From Aedes albopictus (lineage: Eukaryota > Arthropoda > Insecta > Diptera > Culicidae), in the NCBI RefSeq assembly GCF_035046485.1, contig NC_085138.1, positions 89,515,228 through 89,579,227 of the forward strand: a stretch of 64,000 bases of DNA, given 5' to 3'. Positions 32,361-45,860 of this stretch are shown in pieces. The translations under genes and the position numbers were made by a program. Position 1 is the first letter of the stretch, and each line of letters begins with the position of its first letter. The notes beneath the pieces were generated by a model, which did not search any database, had not been told where the DNA came from, and worked only from the letters and a program-made list of their open reading frames with translations.

Positions 32361-35300
32361 ATGATGACCAATGCTGGTACACGTACCCTATTCAGTCAGA
32401 TATTTTTTACTATCAATTTATAGAAACGAGATGAAGCCAATCACACAACCGATTGATAAAAAAAACAATGGCCCATTATCTATAAATGATGAATGGATCC
32501 ATCGAAAGGTTGCAAAAATCAAGCCAGACAATTACAAGTCAATCAACAGTGCCGCGATGTGCTGGTAACTCTCGCAGTTGCCGCCTCATTTCTAATTTTG
32601 ATAATTTTGGCACACATTGTTCGAAATTCACTAGGACTAGATGATACGCGGACTAGGCCGAGTGGTCTGGTCATCCACCTCTGGGATCTGTTGCGTATAG
32701 CAACAATCGGTGGCTGTAGACTCGTTAGCACAGTCGATTGTTGATAGAGTCGCTCCGAGGACAAAAACAGCAGCGCAAGCAAAGCTTACCGCATGAAGGC
32801 TGTTGCAGTTCCTGCTACAATCTCCAAGCTAGTCTTGGCAGGCAATAGTCCGCGGAGGCGCGCGTGCGAGTGTTCGAAGGATTTGCTACGGTTCACTTGA
32901 GTTGGTGCTAGCAGGTAGATCGCAGCCATATGCGGCGACCGCGGCGGTCTAAGCAAATGGGATTAGTCGAGTGCGGAATGATTTATTTGATTTAGTAGGT
33001 ATTGCCTACCATGAGTTGTTTGCTGCGGTGCTGGCTGCTGTTCTCGCCAATTCCGGGTGAATGTCAATATTTTATCTATCAGTTAGGTATACACTCGTTT
33101 GGGCATTAGAATCAATGCACTACTGTCGGAAATCTAGTCGCTATCTCCGGCATTGTTGGGAGTTAATGGTAATGGTAATGACATTATAATTACCTGCTTT
33201 CAGCTTTTTATCGGTCGGGGTTCATCATATGACGACAGCATGTGATTATATCGTTTAAATAGAAGAAGGTAATATTCATATTCTGGTCCCTCAGTTGTAT
33301 TACAGCACAAAGGTACTTTCACGGCAGTCTATAGTGTCGAATTGACTGAAATGATAATCTGTTTAAGTCGCATATTGTAGCGGTGTCTGAAAAGTCAGCG
33401 AACCGAATTGAATTGGTTCTTCTTTCACTGCAGCAATGGATGCCATATACTGTAGTGAGGGATTCGACTGACTTCACTCGTAAATGATAATCTATTTTGA
33501 ATGAGATATGCTATTATTTACCTATGGAGAATATCCTTCACATGGCGACCGTTACACAAAACCGAATCGTCCTTCTACAGTGTTCTGATATCCGAATATA
33601 TATCAGGTACATAATTTCCTAAGCGTTGAAAAAAGTTTGCTCTTAGATAGGTCGCTGAGTTCTCGTGAATTGCTGATCAATAATGGCAGTGTCTCTTAGA
33701 GCTCATTGTGCATTTATTCACTTTCTTGCTCATTCCCGAGTATCTCCCACATGGCGACCGTAACAGTTAGTAACGGAACATGTCCTGTTTATCATTTTTC
33801 TTATTATATTCTGGTCATTTATGCTCAAATTTGGATCATGTTAAAAAGTTTTCAATAGCAATTCATTTATTGCTTACATTTACAAGTTGTCAAGACATCA
33901 GACACAATCAAAAACTCAATCATAACAAGTTTCGAACGTACAAGAATTCATGAAACCACTACCTAGCAAATTTGCTATTCTTGCTCATCAAATCCTACAC
34001 AATCAGTTGTTGATGTACTTCCTCGTAACTCTACGAGCACAACTTTCGCGTCAACAGCTGATCACATTCAGAACGATTGACGCAAACCGAACAGAATTTG
34101 CGCATATTCCCCCTGGAGGTCACGTAAACTCACAGTAAAACAACTCAAATCAAGCGCAGCAAATCCCAACCGTCAGCGTCGCCACCGATGGCCGACCATA
34201 TCGCCTGGTGTTGCTGCTTGGGAAAAATTGCTGTCCGAATCTAATATGTAAATAAATGCAAACCTGTAGCGGAAGGTGCAGAATCGGATGACGATCGACC
34301 GCCGCAGCAACGTTATCATCAACTCTGAAAGTCTGGAAAAAATCAGTCGCCAGTTAGTTACTAACGAACCCAAGAGCTAAGTGAGATCGCTGCCAAACGA
34401 GAAGGCATGTTGTAATGGGATTTTTGTTGTTGTTGTCGTCGTTGTTTCCAGTTGTTCAATCAACAGAAAAGGGGCACACAAGTCGGGAAGCGATTTTGCG
34501 CAAATATTTACGTTTCGGTAGCTGAGGTTTATTTCTTTGACACTAGAAGAGACTCGTAAACATTCGAAACTGTTGCATCACTCATCCATCGGTCTGGTCT
34601 GGGTGAAGATAACCAGCTACTTATCAGAACTGTAATGTTTGTGGCAAACCTGTTGGATGCATCAAATTTGACGCCTAATAATGTAGTCGTTATGTACACA
34701 ACAGCAGTTTGTGGTGGAATAATGTCGCGGTGGGAGGTCCAGTCTTATCTAACCATAAAACGGTGACAGTTGGTGCATTTGTCTGGAATTTATTGCAGTT
34801 TGTTCCGATGAGGGCCGATTATTGCTGTTGCCACAGGTGTAAGACGAAAATATTTACTTTCCGCCTGGCGCTCCAGTTGGGGACAACCCCGTTGGAAATG
34901 CAGTTGTTTACTTGGCTTACAAACAGATGTGTTCCCATTCTGTGGCAGATAATGAGATCAGGAACTATGTAGACGTATACCGGAGCTGTTGGTAACACCT
35001 TGTTACAAAACGATTGAAACAATTTGAGTGACAGTGTTACTGATTGTCCGGATATATATTAACTGAATCCATGATAGTTATAACTACTAAATGTGTTGAG
35101 TTCCACGTGACTTCGAAAATTGAATTTTGCCATTATAACATTCTTCTGCGCATGATTAATTTAAATGTAAAAAAGTTGTTAAAATCCATGCCCGGCAGAT
35201 GAATGGGAATTTCAATTCTATCTACGTATTCAAATTGTGTCACCAATAAACAATTAATTCATACTCATTCTCAGGCAAACACCTGCGAGCAAATAATTTT

Positions 35301-35480
35301 CCTATCAGCAATAAAGCAGGTAACAGCTCAAATAATTTTCGAACGCATTGTTCCACCAATTGCCAATGTGACTACTGGCTTGCAAAGTTCAAATTCTTCC
35401 TACCATCAAACCGAAAGTTTCGAAAATTGACCGACTTTAGGTAGCATAGCATGTCTGTTCTTGATTTGATTTTCAGGGCT
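32361..35480. other. Repeat-poor intronic island
   Basis: Mixed composition with CpG clusters near 32690-33060 and 34150-34480 and few repeats. No exon matching the kinase gene was found. It is one candidate location for an alternative promoter or enhancer of the gene. Two LTR/primer-binding-like junctions are noted at 33538-33560 and 33746-33770. Confidence 0.35.
33538..33770 (+). mobile_element. Two LTR-end / primer-binding-site-like remnants
   Basis: CACATGGCGACCGTTACA (33540) and CACATGGCGACCGTAACA (33750) lie about 209 bp apart. In LTR retrotransposons an LTR ends in CA and is followed closely by a TGG-starting primer-binding site; TGGCGACCGTRACA has that form. No pol frame is attached. 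The resemblance is suggestive only. Confidence 0.3.
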
Positions 35481-35489
35481 GTTACAATT

Positions 35490-37145
35490 TGGAAACCGTG
35501 AAATCCGTGCCAAACCGTTTCTTTCCAAACAAAATCTTTCTAAAAAAAATCTTCCGGAAATTTGTTCGAGTATTCGGCCAAAAATTCCCTCATGGATTCT
35601 TTCAAGTTTTTTTTTCCATGGATTCATTCGGAAACTATCTACGGGGATTTGTTTAGAAATTCTTCCTATTCCACAAATTCCACGAAGAATTCTTTCAAAG
35701 CCTCTTGCATGAAATTCTTCCATTTTTTTAATTATCCATGAATTTGAACTGAAATTTCTCCAGGGATTCTTTCAAAAATTCGTTCAAAGATTTTTTTCAG
35801 AAATAAACCTGGGTTACTTCGAAAATTCTTCAAAGGATTTCGCCAGAAATACCCTCAGCAACTTCCAATTTCAAAGAGTTGTGTATACACAAAGAGTTGT
35901 GTAAGAAAGTTGTGTATGAGTTTTTTTGTAGAAATTCCTCCAGGGATTTCTTTACAAAATTCTTCAGAGCTTCACCCTATTTTTTCGGGACTTTTCTAGA
36001 TTTTTTTTTCCTTCGGAAATGTCTTTAAGCATTCTCTCAAACGATCTTCCTAGCATTTTTTCCAAATATTTCACCGGGGTTTGCTTTAGAAATTGCTCCA
36101 GGGATTTTTTTAATCAAAATTTCTGTCAGAAAATCTTCCTGGGATTTCTATAGAAATTCTCCCAGGGACTCTTCAAAAAACTGTGTGAGATGCATTCGGG
36201 AATTTTCTGCACAGGGAAAAATTTCTACTCAGTGGTTGAGTTGGTCTTACTCAGAAATCGAAAAATCCTTTGTTTTCTTACTCAGTTTCCGTTAAAAGTG
36301 GGACAACCCATTGCCAATGGGTTGTCCCACTTTTAGCCGAAACTGAGTAAGAAAACAAAGGATTTTTCGATTTCTGAGTAAGGCCAACTCAGTCATTGAG
36401 TAGAAATTTTTCTCGGTGTGCAAGGATTCCCATAGAAACTCCCCTAGGGGACTCTGCACGTTTTTTTCGAGGGATTCTTTCAGAAAATCTCCCGTGGCTT
36501 TCAACTTTCAACTTTCATAGATTGTTCGATAATTGTTTTATGGACCCTTACTGAAATCCATCCTAGGCTTCATTTGAAAAATCTTTCACGAGTTCCTGAA
36601 AATATCTCTCAAGCTTTTTTGAAGAAATTCTCTACGAATTTCTCCAGTTTTTTTTTCATAGAGATTCCTCCAAAAAATTTTCAAAGTATTCATTCAGAAA
36701 ACCTTCCGTGAACTTTCTCAAAAAATACTCCATGGATTTTTTTAGAATATGATTTACAGATGCATTGAGAATCAGAAATTCAGAACTCATTCAAAATTTT
36801 CTCAGAGGCTTTCTAAAGAATTTCCTCCAAGAGATTATTAAGGAAATTACCTAAGTTTCTTTATTCTTTAACTACTCTAAGGATTTCTTAAGAAACGCTT
36901 AGAAAATCCTCCAAGGATTCCTTTAGCATTTTTTTTTCAGATTCTTTCAGAGATTCTTATAAGGATTCTTCCGGAAAAGCCAGAAGACGTTCTTGCATAG
37001 ATTCCTGCAGAAATTCACACAGAGAATTCATCAAAAATCCTGCCAGATATTCCTCTATGTATTTTCTCAGAAATTCCTCCAGGATTTCCACCAAGCGTAT
37101 CTCTAGGATGGATTCCTCCAGGAATTCATTTAAAAAATGTTCGGG
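35490..37145. repeat. Degenerate GGAATTTCC/TTCCTCCAGG repeat tract
   Basis: Loose tandem words TTTCTTCAGAAATTCCTCC, CAGGGATT and AAATTCTTCC, strongly decayed. Interrupted by the palindromic MITE at 36209-36415. Confidence 0.55.
36209..36415. mobile_element. ~205-bp palindromic MITE
   Basis: Arms of about 95 bp: AAAAATTTCTACTCAGTGG, CTTACTCAGAAATCGAAAAA and AAAAGTGGGACAACCCATTG, matched by their inverses to GAGTAGAAATTTTTCTC. The centre is CCCATTGCCAATGGG at about 36310. It would fold into an almost continuous hairpin. Confidence 0.85.
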
Positions 37146-38693
37146 AAATCGGAAAAAAAATATTGTTTTTTACGGATTTTCAGATTTTTTGAGATATTAC
37201 CACCAAAGAACTTTTTAAAGGTCTTCTTCTTGTTTCTTGTATTCCATTTTGGAAATATGCAGCACAAAATGCCGCGAGAATAGTTTTCCAAAAAAAAAAC
37301 TGAATGGTTTTAGATTGTTTTTTTTTTGAATTTTCAAAAAAAAATCCTGGCGAACCCTTTGAAGATATTTTTTTTTGTTTTGGGAATATCTTAAAACGCT
37401 TTGAGAAAAGTTCTCGAAAAAATATGAAAAAAAAAACTTTTTTTAGACGGAATTTTCATATTTTAGAACAAAAATCACGCATGATTTTTTAAGGTATTTT
37501 TTTTCACTTTTCTCTGGTCATTTTGGAAATATGTGAAACCGCTTCAAAGAAAGTTCTCCAGAATAGTTCTGGAAAAATATCCGAATACATTTTAGACAGA
37601 ATTTTTAAATTTTCGAAGTATTTCCCACAGGACTTTTTGAAGGTATTTTCTGTATCTTTTCTTTTTCGTTTTGGAAATATGTAGAAACGCAATAAGTTCT
37701 CCAAAAAAAAACTGAATGTTTTAAGACGGATTTTTTTTTTATATTTTCGAAGGACTTCTTGAATGCCTTTTTTCTGTTTATTTTCTCTAATATCTGAACA
37801 CTTTTAGATGGAATTTGTCTGTTTTTCTCTTTCACTTTGGAAAAGTGTGGAAACACGTAGAGGAAAATTCTCAAAAAAAAACCTAAATGTTTTAAATGGG
37901 TATTTCATATTTTCGAAACATTTCCACCGAATCACTTTCTGAAAGTTTTTTCTAAAATCTGTACACTTCGTTCTAGATTTTCTTCCGTTTCTTGCATTCC
38001 ATTTTGGAAATATGTCGAAAAAAAATTCCAAAATATCCGAAAAAACTGACTATTTTTTAGATTATATTTTTAGATTTTCGAATTTTTTTAAGAATCTCTT
38101 GAAGGCATTTTTCTGTTTATTTTGTGAATATCTTGAAGTGCTTTGAGGAGAGTTCTCCAAAAAAAAACATCTGAAAAAAAACTGAAATCTGAAGGTTTTT
38201 AAACGGAATTTTGAGATTTTAGAAATTTTTCCCGCATGATTTTTTGAAGGTATTTTTCTGTTGCTTTTCTATGTTCGTTTTGGATAATGTTGAATCGCTT
38301 CGAGGAAAGTTCTCCAGTAAACTTATTAAGAAATATCTGGATACTTTTTAGGCGTTTTTTTTATTTTTGAAGTATTTCCTAATGGACTTTTTGAAGGTAT
38401 TTTTTCTGGTTCTTTTCTCTTTCGTTTTGAAAATAAGTAAAAACGCAATGAGTTCTCCAAAAAACTGAACGTTTCAAGACGGAACTTTTATATATTCGAA
38501 GGATTTTCACCGAAGGACTTTTTGAATGCCTTTTTCTGTTCATTTTCTCTAAAATCGAGATCGAATTTTCCTGTTTTTTCTCTTTTCCTTTTGTTTTGGA
38601 AATATAAAGAAACGCGTTGAGGAAAGTTCTCAACGAAACTGAATGTTTTTTGACGGAATGTTCAGATTTTCGAAATATTTCCCCCAGAACTTT

Positions 38694-38819
38694 TTAACCT
38701 TCCGTAACTCGCGCGGTTGGCTACCTGCGTCAGCACCACACTAAAGCGGAGTACAAAAAGCGAGTTTTTTTTTTCAACGTGTTGTACAAAATACAACAGC
38801 GCGATTATTCGAGGGTTAA
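38694..38819. mobile_element. piggyBac-like MITE, 118 bp with TTAA target duplication
   Basis: TTAA stands at 38694-38697 and 38816-38819. The element between begins CCTTCCGTAACTCGCGC and ends with the inverse of CCCTCGAATAATCGCGC. A TTAA duplication plus CC-starting inverted ends is the signature of piggyBac-type transposition. No coding capacity. Confidence 0.7.
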
Positions 38820-38906
38820 AGATTTTTTGTGTTGCTTTTCTCTTATCATACGTTGAAGTTCTTCGAGGAAAGTTCTTAAAAAAATCTGAAAAAAAAATCT
38901 AACAAG

Positions 38907-39455
38907 GGAAGGTTACGATGGTGTTCCCCGTGGATTTCAACCGGACCGGGTGATGGGTGTAGTCAGGAGGGGCTCTCAAAGGGGCAAATTTGACCAAATT
39001 TAATATTTTTGAAAAAGCTCGAACGTCATCAATATGCAAATTTCAAAACATATTGTAGTAGGAACTGGAGGAATATGCATGAATACATGATTTAGTAACA
39101 AATTTAGTTTACCATAGGCGTTGGCAAGATCAGAACCAATTGACATTATTTTAATAAACGTGTATCACCATGTGCATCACCCATCTCAGTTAAATTTCTT
39201 GCAAAATCATGTATTCATGCATATTCTGCCTGTTTCTACTACAATATCTTTCGAAATTTGTATATTGATGGCGTTTGAGCTTTTTCAAAAAAATTTTAAT
39301 GTTATATTTTGTCAAATTTTCCCCTTTGAGGTCCCCTCCTGACTATACCACTGTCCCATCACCCGAAAGGTTTTGGATTTGATCATATTTCCACATGTAG
39401 AATGCAACAAAAATAGTCCGGTTGAAATCTCCGGGGGACACCATTGTAACCTTCC
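38907..39455. mobile_element. 549-bp foldback MITE
   Basis: Left end GGAAGGTTACGATGGTG and right end CACCATTGTAACCTTCC. Further matches inward are GATTTCAACCGGAC/GTCCGGTTGAAATC, CGGGTGATGG/CCATCACCCG, GTCAGGAGGGG/CCCCTCCTGAC and CATGAATACATGATTT in inverse. Arms about 200 bp around a ~130-bp centre. Confidence 0.85.
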
Positions 39456-39570
39456 ATTGTAAGTATTTTTATGAGAAATTTGAAGGACTTTGTGGTGTTG
39501 TTTTTGTTTCTTCTAGCTATTCATTTTGAAACATTAGAAAAAAATCTGAATGCATCCGTTTTTTTTTTTT

Positions 39571-39721
39571 GCACGGGTCGGGTTTTTTTGCTGTAATGCA
39601 GTCAATTTTGAACTGATTCTCATGAAATTTTGTACACATGTGTAGACACTTTCCGCGTACGGAAAATCAAGTCAATTGGATTAAAATTGACTGAGTTGTA
39701 GCAAAAAAAAACAACCCGTGC
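39571..39721. mobile_element. ~150-bp palindromic MITE
   Basis: GCACGGGTCGGGTTTTTTTG and CAAAAAAAAACAACCCGTGC form the ends. The inner arm TGCAGTCAATTTTGAACTGA / AAAATTGACTGAGTTGTAGC is the same motif as in the MITE at 51242-51458. Confidence 0.75.
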
Positions 39722-40230
39722 AGAAAAATAATCGGGTAGAAGTGGAAAAATGATCGATTTACGTAATATTTCCCAAAAAAACATTTTTAATGTTTTTTTC
39801 CGTTTTTTTTTATTTTTTTTTATTTTGGGAACATGTTAAAACGCTTTGAAAAAAGTTCACCAAAAAAAAAATGAAAATAAAAATCTGACTGCAGAATTTT
39901 TGGAGTTTCGAAACATTTCCCGAACGACTTTTTGAGGGTTTGGAAATATGTTAAAACGCTTAGAGAAAGGTTTTCAAAAAATTCTGATAAAATTTAAAAT
40001 TCTGTTGCTTTTCTCTGTTTATTTTGGAAATATATTGAAACGATATGAAGAAAGTTCCCCCTCTTTTTTCGAAATATTACGCGAAGTATTTTTTGCAGTT
40101 CTTTTCTTGTTTCTCTTCTCTGTTGATTTTGGAAATATGTTGAAAAGATTTGAGGAAAGTTTTGTGTGGATCCGAAAGAAAACTGAGTGCTTTAAAATGG
40201 AATTTTTAGATTCCTGAAAGATTTCCCGAA

Positions 40231-41300
40231 AGACTTCTGGAATGTCTTGCTAGAGACATCATAACGGAAAAACTCTAACGGCATCCAAGCGGTATCTAAA
40301 GAAAATTGCGACCTAGAACATCTGAAGAAATTCCCGGAAATTGATAATCGCTATTTCTGAAGCGCGGAAACCCAGCGAGAACTTGAAGCCGAATTAGAAA
40401 AGGGGTTTTTGACGTTTGCAAATAAAATCACACTAGTTTCTTGATGAATTGTAACGGAATCCTTAATGGAACATTTATGTATTCTGTCTGATCTTTTGAA
40501 AGTCTGATTCTTTTTTTCTGGAGGAATGAAATCTTTTAGAAACAATATATTTTCAGGAACTTTATACGCAATTTTAGGAAAAATCTCAAGAAAAGGTACA
40601 ACAGGGGGAATAATAGCATATTTTTGACAGATTTCGAGTCAGTGAAATTTCTGACAGCATGTCCTTAGAAGTTTCTGATAGATTTTCGGAGAATACAAGA
40701 TTTTTTTTTAAATTTCCCTAAATAAAAATAGTCTGTCACAGTATTGCTAGAGAAATCTGTGAAAGAGTATCGCGTAGAAACGCTTATTGCGAGTTTATTG
40801 CGGCATTCTGTAGGCAATTTTAAAAGAAGTTGGAAGGCGATACTTTTAGAATAATTTTTGGCAGAGTCCAAGGGGAACTTTCTGTGGAAGAAAAACTAGA
40901 GTTCTTATTAGTGAATAACTTGAAAAATGTCTAAAACAAGATTTGGAGATATAATTTAGAACACTGATCGATTTGGTGAAAGCAATTTCTAGAAAAATCA
41001 TTTTAAAATAACCAAATAACCTTCTGGGAGAATATGTTTCAAAAAATCTTGTACTAAACAAGAAATTTCTATAAAATCTCGATAAAAACAGAACAAAAAA
41101 ATCCCATGGAAATTCTTGATGAAATGAGGCAAATAATTCTTTATCAATTTTGTCTGAAATTTCAACAACTTTTTTCAAGAATGTTTGAAATTTCATCAAT
41201 GGACGTTGCCGGGATATTTCTTTTTTAGATAAAAATCTTTTCATCAGCTCTCCGTCCCTATTAGTTTTGAAGGGGACCAGAGAGAATTCCTTCTGTTTCA
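40231..41300. other. Decayed A-rich intronic DNA
   Basis: Words such as GAAATTTCTGA and AGAATTCC suggest old degenerate repeats. No gene or complete element. Confidence 0.35.
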
Positions 41301-43560
41301 GGGATCTCGTCAGAATTGGTCTTCAATATATTGAAAAGTAAAATAAATAATTCTAAGAGTCTTTAAGCTTTAATCTTTACGATCACACTTTGTATGACAC
41401 TCGGAACAAATCCAAAAATCGTGAAACTGAATTTGAATGGTTTTCCTATAGGTCGCAAACAATTTCCAATAATGGGACATTAGAGCAGATGTGTACAAAT
41501 TTTCTTTAAAAATCATTACAGTCGATAATAGCTTAAATTCAATTCACCAAATTAGGATGCTGGTGTATAATTTTACTCAGAACATCTAATTTTAAATTGA
41601 TGTATGTCAAAGAATTTTCAATAAATATTATAGGTGAATTTAAGTTATTTTCGACAGCTTTGTTCTCTTCGTCACAGTGTGTTTTATAAAACCTGCTGAA
41701 CTCAAATTGGCCACTTTCCGATATGACCGAGTAAATGTATCTTGCAGTATACTGAAACTCATACGAAGTTGACTGATTTGTAACGGAAATTCATTGGTGT
41801 GCAATTTCAGAATGGGTGATGCCTAACGGATCTCACTGTGACCCTCTTTTCAAATGATAATCGGTGACTATAAAAATAGAAATCACCCTAGCCACAAAAA
41901 CTCAAACTAACCCTCGTTCCAGGCATTTTCAGCAACATTCAACAGCACCGGTAATCTCTTCTTTTTCAAACACACGAAGAAACACGAAGCTCGGACTGCA
42001 TGAATTTTTGTTTTACGTCTTACATTCATGTTTTGAAATGGTGCGCTACATTTGTGGTGTGCTCTCATTCGTGCCAAAATTGACAACGATCATCCAGCAG
42101 TGAGTGTCATAATTTCTGCGTCCGAGTGACGGTGTGGGCTGCTGAGTGGGTTGGGCTGCTATCAAGTTTTGAAAAGTTTGAGCGTAGTTGGAGTTCTCAT
42201 GCATTCATCGCGAATGTGTTTGTTAGTGACATTGAGACAATCGACAATCGAGAGCATTGATGGAGGAAGATTGAAAATGCAGATGTCGAGGCTTGTTTGT
42301 GTTAAGATGGTGATGGTGCACAGCCCTAGCAGAAATGTTCCAATGGTTAGAATCCCTTTGGATATACAAACTAGTTCAACAGAAATATAAACTCTATTTT
42401 TGAAGTCTTTCGATCTGAATACATTCTAGTTTCAGCAGTCCATAAAATAAAATCTTTGGCTATAAAACCACCATAAAACTTAACTGTTGTTGGGCAAGAA
42501 TAATACCTAGTTGTTATTTTTTATCGCTGCTTGTTTATGAGTCCGAAAGTCACAACAAGAGAATGATTCACTATCAATCAGGCACACAAGGACTTGAATG
42601 CAGCGAATGCAATGACCGTGACTTTGAACTCACCGTCGATCAAAAGTCGAGATACCAGCGCAGTTCTTAATTACTCATACCTTCATTCCCGTATCAATCG
42701 ATTTCCAGTAGTGTAGTTCCCTGAATTGGATTTTCAAAGAAAAGAGAAGGTCGTTCGGCTATTTTTTATTTCCTTTGCCAATTCTCTGATGGTGGCAAAT
42801 CCATATTAAGCCCTCTCGTCGTACGTTCAATGTTCGAAGTTCGAACTGAAACGGGAAACAACAGGTAGGTAGGTAGGTACTGACTGGTTCACTGGTTAGA
42901 TCCGGGTCGACACTTGTCGGAGGTTCTTCGAATATTTAATGTCTGACAGAATCGTCAACAATTCTCTGCTAGTCGTCGGCGCGTGTATTGGCAGCGATGG
43001 AATAATTTGCTACAATTTGCTCAGATGATCGGTATGGGCGTTGACAGTGCGCGATGCCGGAGTCACCTAGAAGGGGACTAATTGATTGAATTAATTGAAC
43101 CGTAAATGTGAGCTAACGGGTGTGTCAATTGCTTGTAGTTAGCTGAGTTTAATGGAGGGAGGTGAGTTTCATTTGAAAGCGATTACTAGCCATATAAATT
43201 GCTTTATCAACTTGTCAGCTGGTCGACGAGAACTTTCCGTAAAAGTTAATCATCTACTCTGCTGCAAAATTCAACTCAAATCAAGGTAAACGAGTTTGCA
43301 CCCGTTTCCCACACGACTGAAACCCTAGTCTCGTAGTAAACGCCAAGATAATGGCTACCAAATTTACTTTCTCACTCTGTGTGTGTCGTCAATCTCAATT
43401 TTTGGGTCTTCGATAGACGTCTTACATGCACGTCGTCCGGAGATGGCTACCGAACTGAAGGTACGATGACACCGACTGACTGCGCCACATCATACTAACT
43501 TGTTCCTTCCTTCCAAGAAGTAACAAAAACGTACCACCTACTGAACCGTGGGTCGTCGTC
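41301..43560. other. Repeat-poor intronic island
   Basis: Mostly unique-looking sequence with scattered CpG and a small (AGGT)4 run at 42863-42879. ATGGCTACCGAACTGAAG followed by GTACGA near 43443 looks like a miniature exon with donor, but its phase (0) does not fit the acceptor at 44739. No exon can be supported. Confidence 0.35.
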
Positions 43561-43572
43561 GGTAGGTATCAC

Positions 43573-43975
<403 letters not shown>

Positions 43976-44079
43976 TTAGAACGAACGGGCTTGATGGTCT
44001 AATACTACTGCTACTGATTACTGCTTCTGATTTGTACTAGAATTGAAAATTTCAGATTTATATAGAATATTGCTTTTAA

Positions 44080-44128
44080 CGCTGAGTCATGATGACAGAA
44101 ATCAGAGTCATGATTTCATGACTCAGCG
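44080..44128. repeat. 13-bp-arm inverted repeat containing TGAGTCA sites
   Basis: CGCTGAGTCATGA (44080-44092) is the exact inverse of TCATGACTCAGCG (44116-44128). The motif TGAGTCA/TGACTCA is the AP-1/CNC-type binding core. A third, weaker version (ACTAAGCGTCATGA) follows at about 44168. It may be a regulatory site or a MITE remnant. Confidence 0.5.
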
Positions 44129-44698
44129 CTACGGTTTCATTCCTTAGAATCGCGTCTTGATATAATGACTAAGCGTCATGATATTTTGTGGTCTAAATCT
44201 AAATTATTGATTCCAATTACAACTTTTTACTTTCGAAAGTCCCGCTGTGTAACGTTTCATCGTGTTCCTGGTGAGGATTTGAGCTAAAGCACGCAAACCG
44301 TGAGTTGCATTATTCTATTGTCAAGTCGTCGTTTCGTTTCCTCTTGAAGGCGGGGGTGAGCAAAGAATCCACTTCACGTAGATTCGTATACGCACCGAAA
44401 CGGAAGCTCCACGTAATCCCTTTAATGAGGTTGGCTGGGATTTTTGTGTAGAGAGTGTTACATATCTCTACTTTCTTCCACAGACATTTCAATCTCTGGT
44501 GTCACGACTATGACTTCTGTAAGTCAAAAAAAATGCTTCATTGTCGTATGTATTTTTAGCCACACGAATTTCATTCTACATACAAACCTTTCTCCAATGT
44601 TTCCGATCGATATCCGCGCGGCATCGGCCGATGATGCCGAACGATAACGACACCACCCACAAACTTGTAATCGAATAAATCGTGAACCCCTTTATTAA

Positions 44699-44947
<249 letters not shown>

Positions 44948-45009
44948 TAGTGGGGAGGGTATTTATAAAAATGCAATGAATTACTCTAAACTTTTGTGTG
45001 ATGAAATCC

Positions 45010-45860
45010 TTCTTTTTGTAAGATGATATGCTTCAGGAGATCCTTCGAGTATTTCTCAAGGGAACCCTGCAAAATTATATCTGGAAATTTTCCCAGGAAC
45101 TCCTTCAAGAATATTTCCGGAAGTTCTTCGGAATTACTGCGGAAATTCCTTCAGGAATTCCTGTAGCAATTCTTCCTAGAATTGCTTCGGTAGTTCTTCT
45201 ATGATTCCTTTCTGTATTTTTTTGGGAATTCTAAAAAAATGGATTTCTTGTGAAGTTTCTCTAAAAATTCCTCAAAAAAATAAATTTGTCTAGAAATTTC
45301 TTCAGGAATAATCGCAGAACTTTCGTTTATAACCATTCCTCAACAATTTCTACATTATAGTCCTCTCAACACTGCTTCCAAGATTTGTTTCACAATTTTT
45401 TCAAGAAATTCCTTCGGAATTTCCCTAAAAAACCTTGGGTAAGTCCACCACGAATCCCTTAAGAAATTATTCCAGTAAATTCTTCGACCACTCCAGGAAA
45501 TCCTTTCAATAATCACTGTAGGAATGCCCTCGGCAATTTGTCTAATAATTTTAATGTCAGTTCCAGAAGACTTTTTTTCTGGAAATTTCTTAGAAAATAT
45601 TTCAAAATTTCCGTCAGCAATTGCTCAACGATTTCCATCGGTAATTCCTCCTTAACTTTTTTTCAACAATTTCTTAGCGTAACTATCTAGGACTTTTTTT
45701 GTTAACATTTCCGGTGATTCCTTAGGCATTTCCTCGGCATTTTGTTTGGTAAAACTTCAGCAATTTCTCAAAGAAATCATCTAGTAATTCGTTTTGTAAT
45801 TTCCCTAAAAAGTTCATCGGTATTGTACTCTACAATTTTTTAATTTGTTTGTTCAAGTGC
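45010..45860. repeat. Degenerate AATTCCTTCAGG-type repeat tract
   Basis: Loose tandem words GGAAATTCCTTCAGGAATTC and TTTCTTCAGG, decayed. Same class as the tracts upstream. Confidence 0.55.

Larger units (their letters stand above)
37150..40230. repeat. Diverged tandem array, unit ~125-170 bp
   Basis: The core TTTTGGAAATATGT followed by AAACGCTTTGAGGAAAGTTC recurs at about 37247, 37521, 37669, 37836, 38002, 38275, 38425, 38594, 39941, 40020 and 40130. Between cores come GAAGGTATTTTTTCTG and GACGGAATTTTCAGATTTTC words. Copies are strongly diverged and have been split by three MITE insertions between 38.69 and 39.72 kb. Confidence 0.7.

Noticed and set aside
43443..43466. Miniature coding exon ATGGCTACCGAACTGAAG with donor GTACGA as the short-isoform start
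   Set aside because: Its exit phase (0) does not match the phase-1 acceptor at 44739, and the donor is weak.
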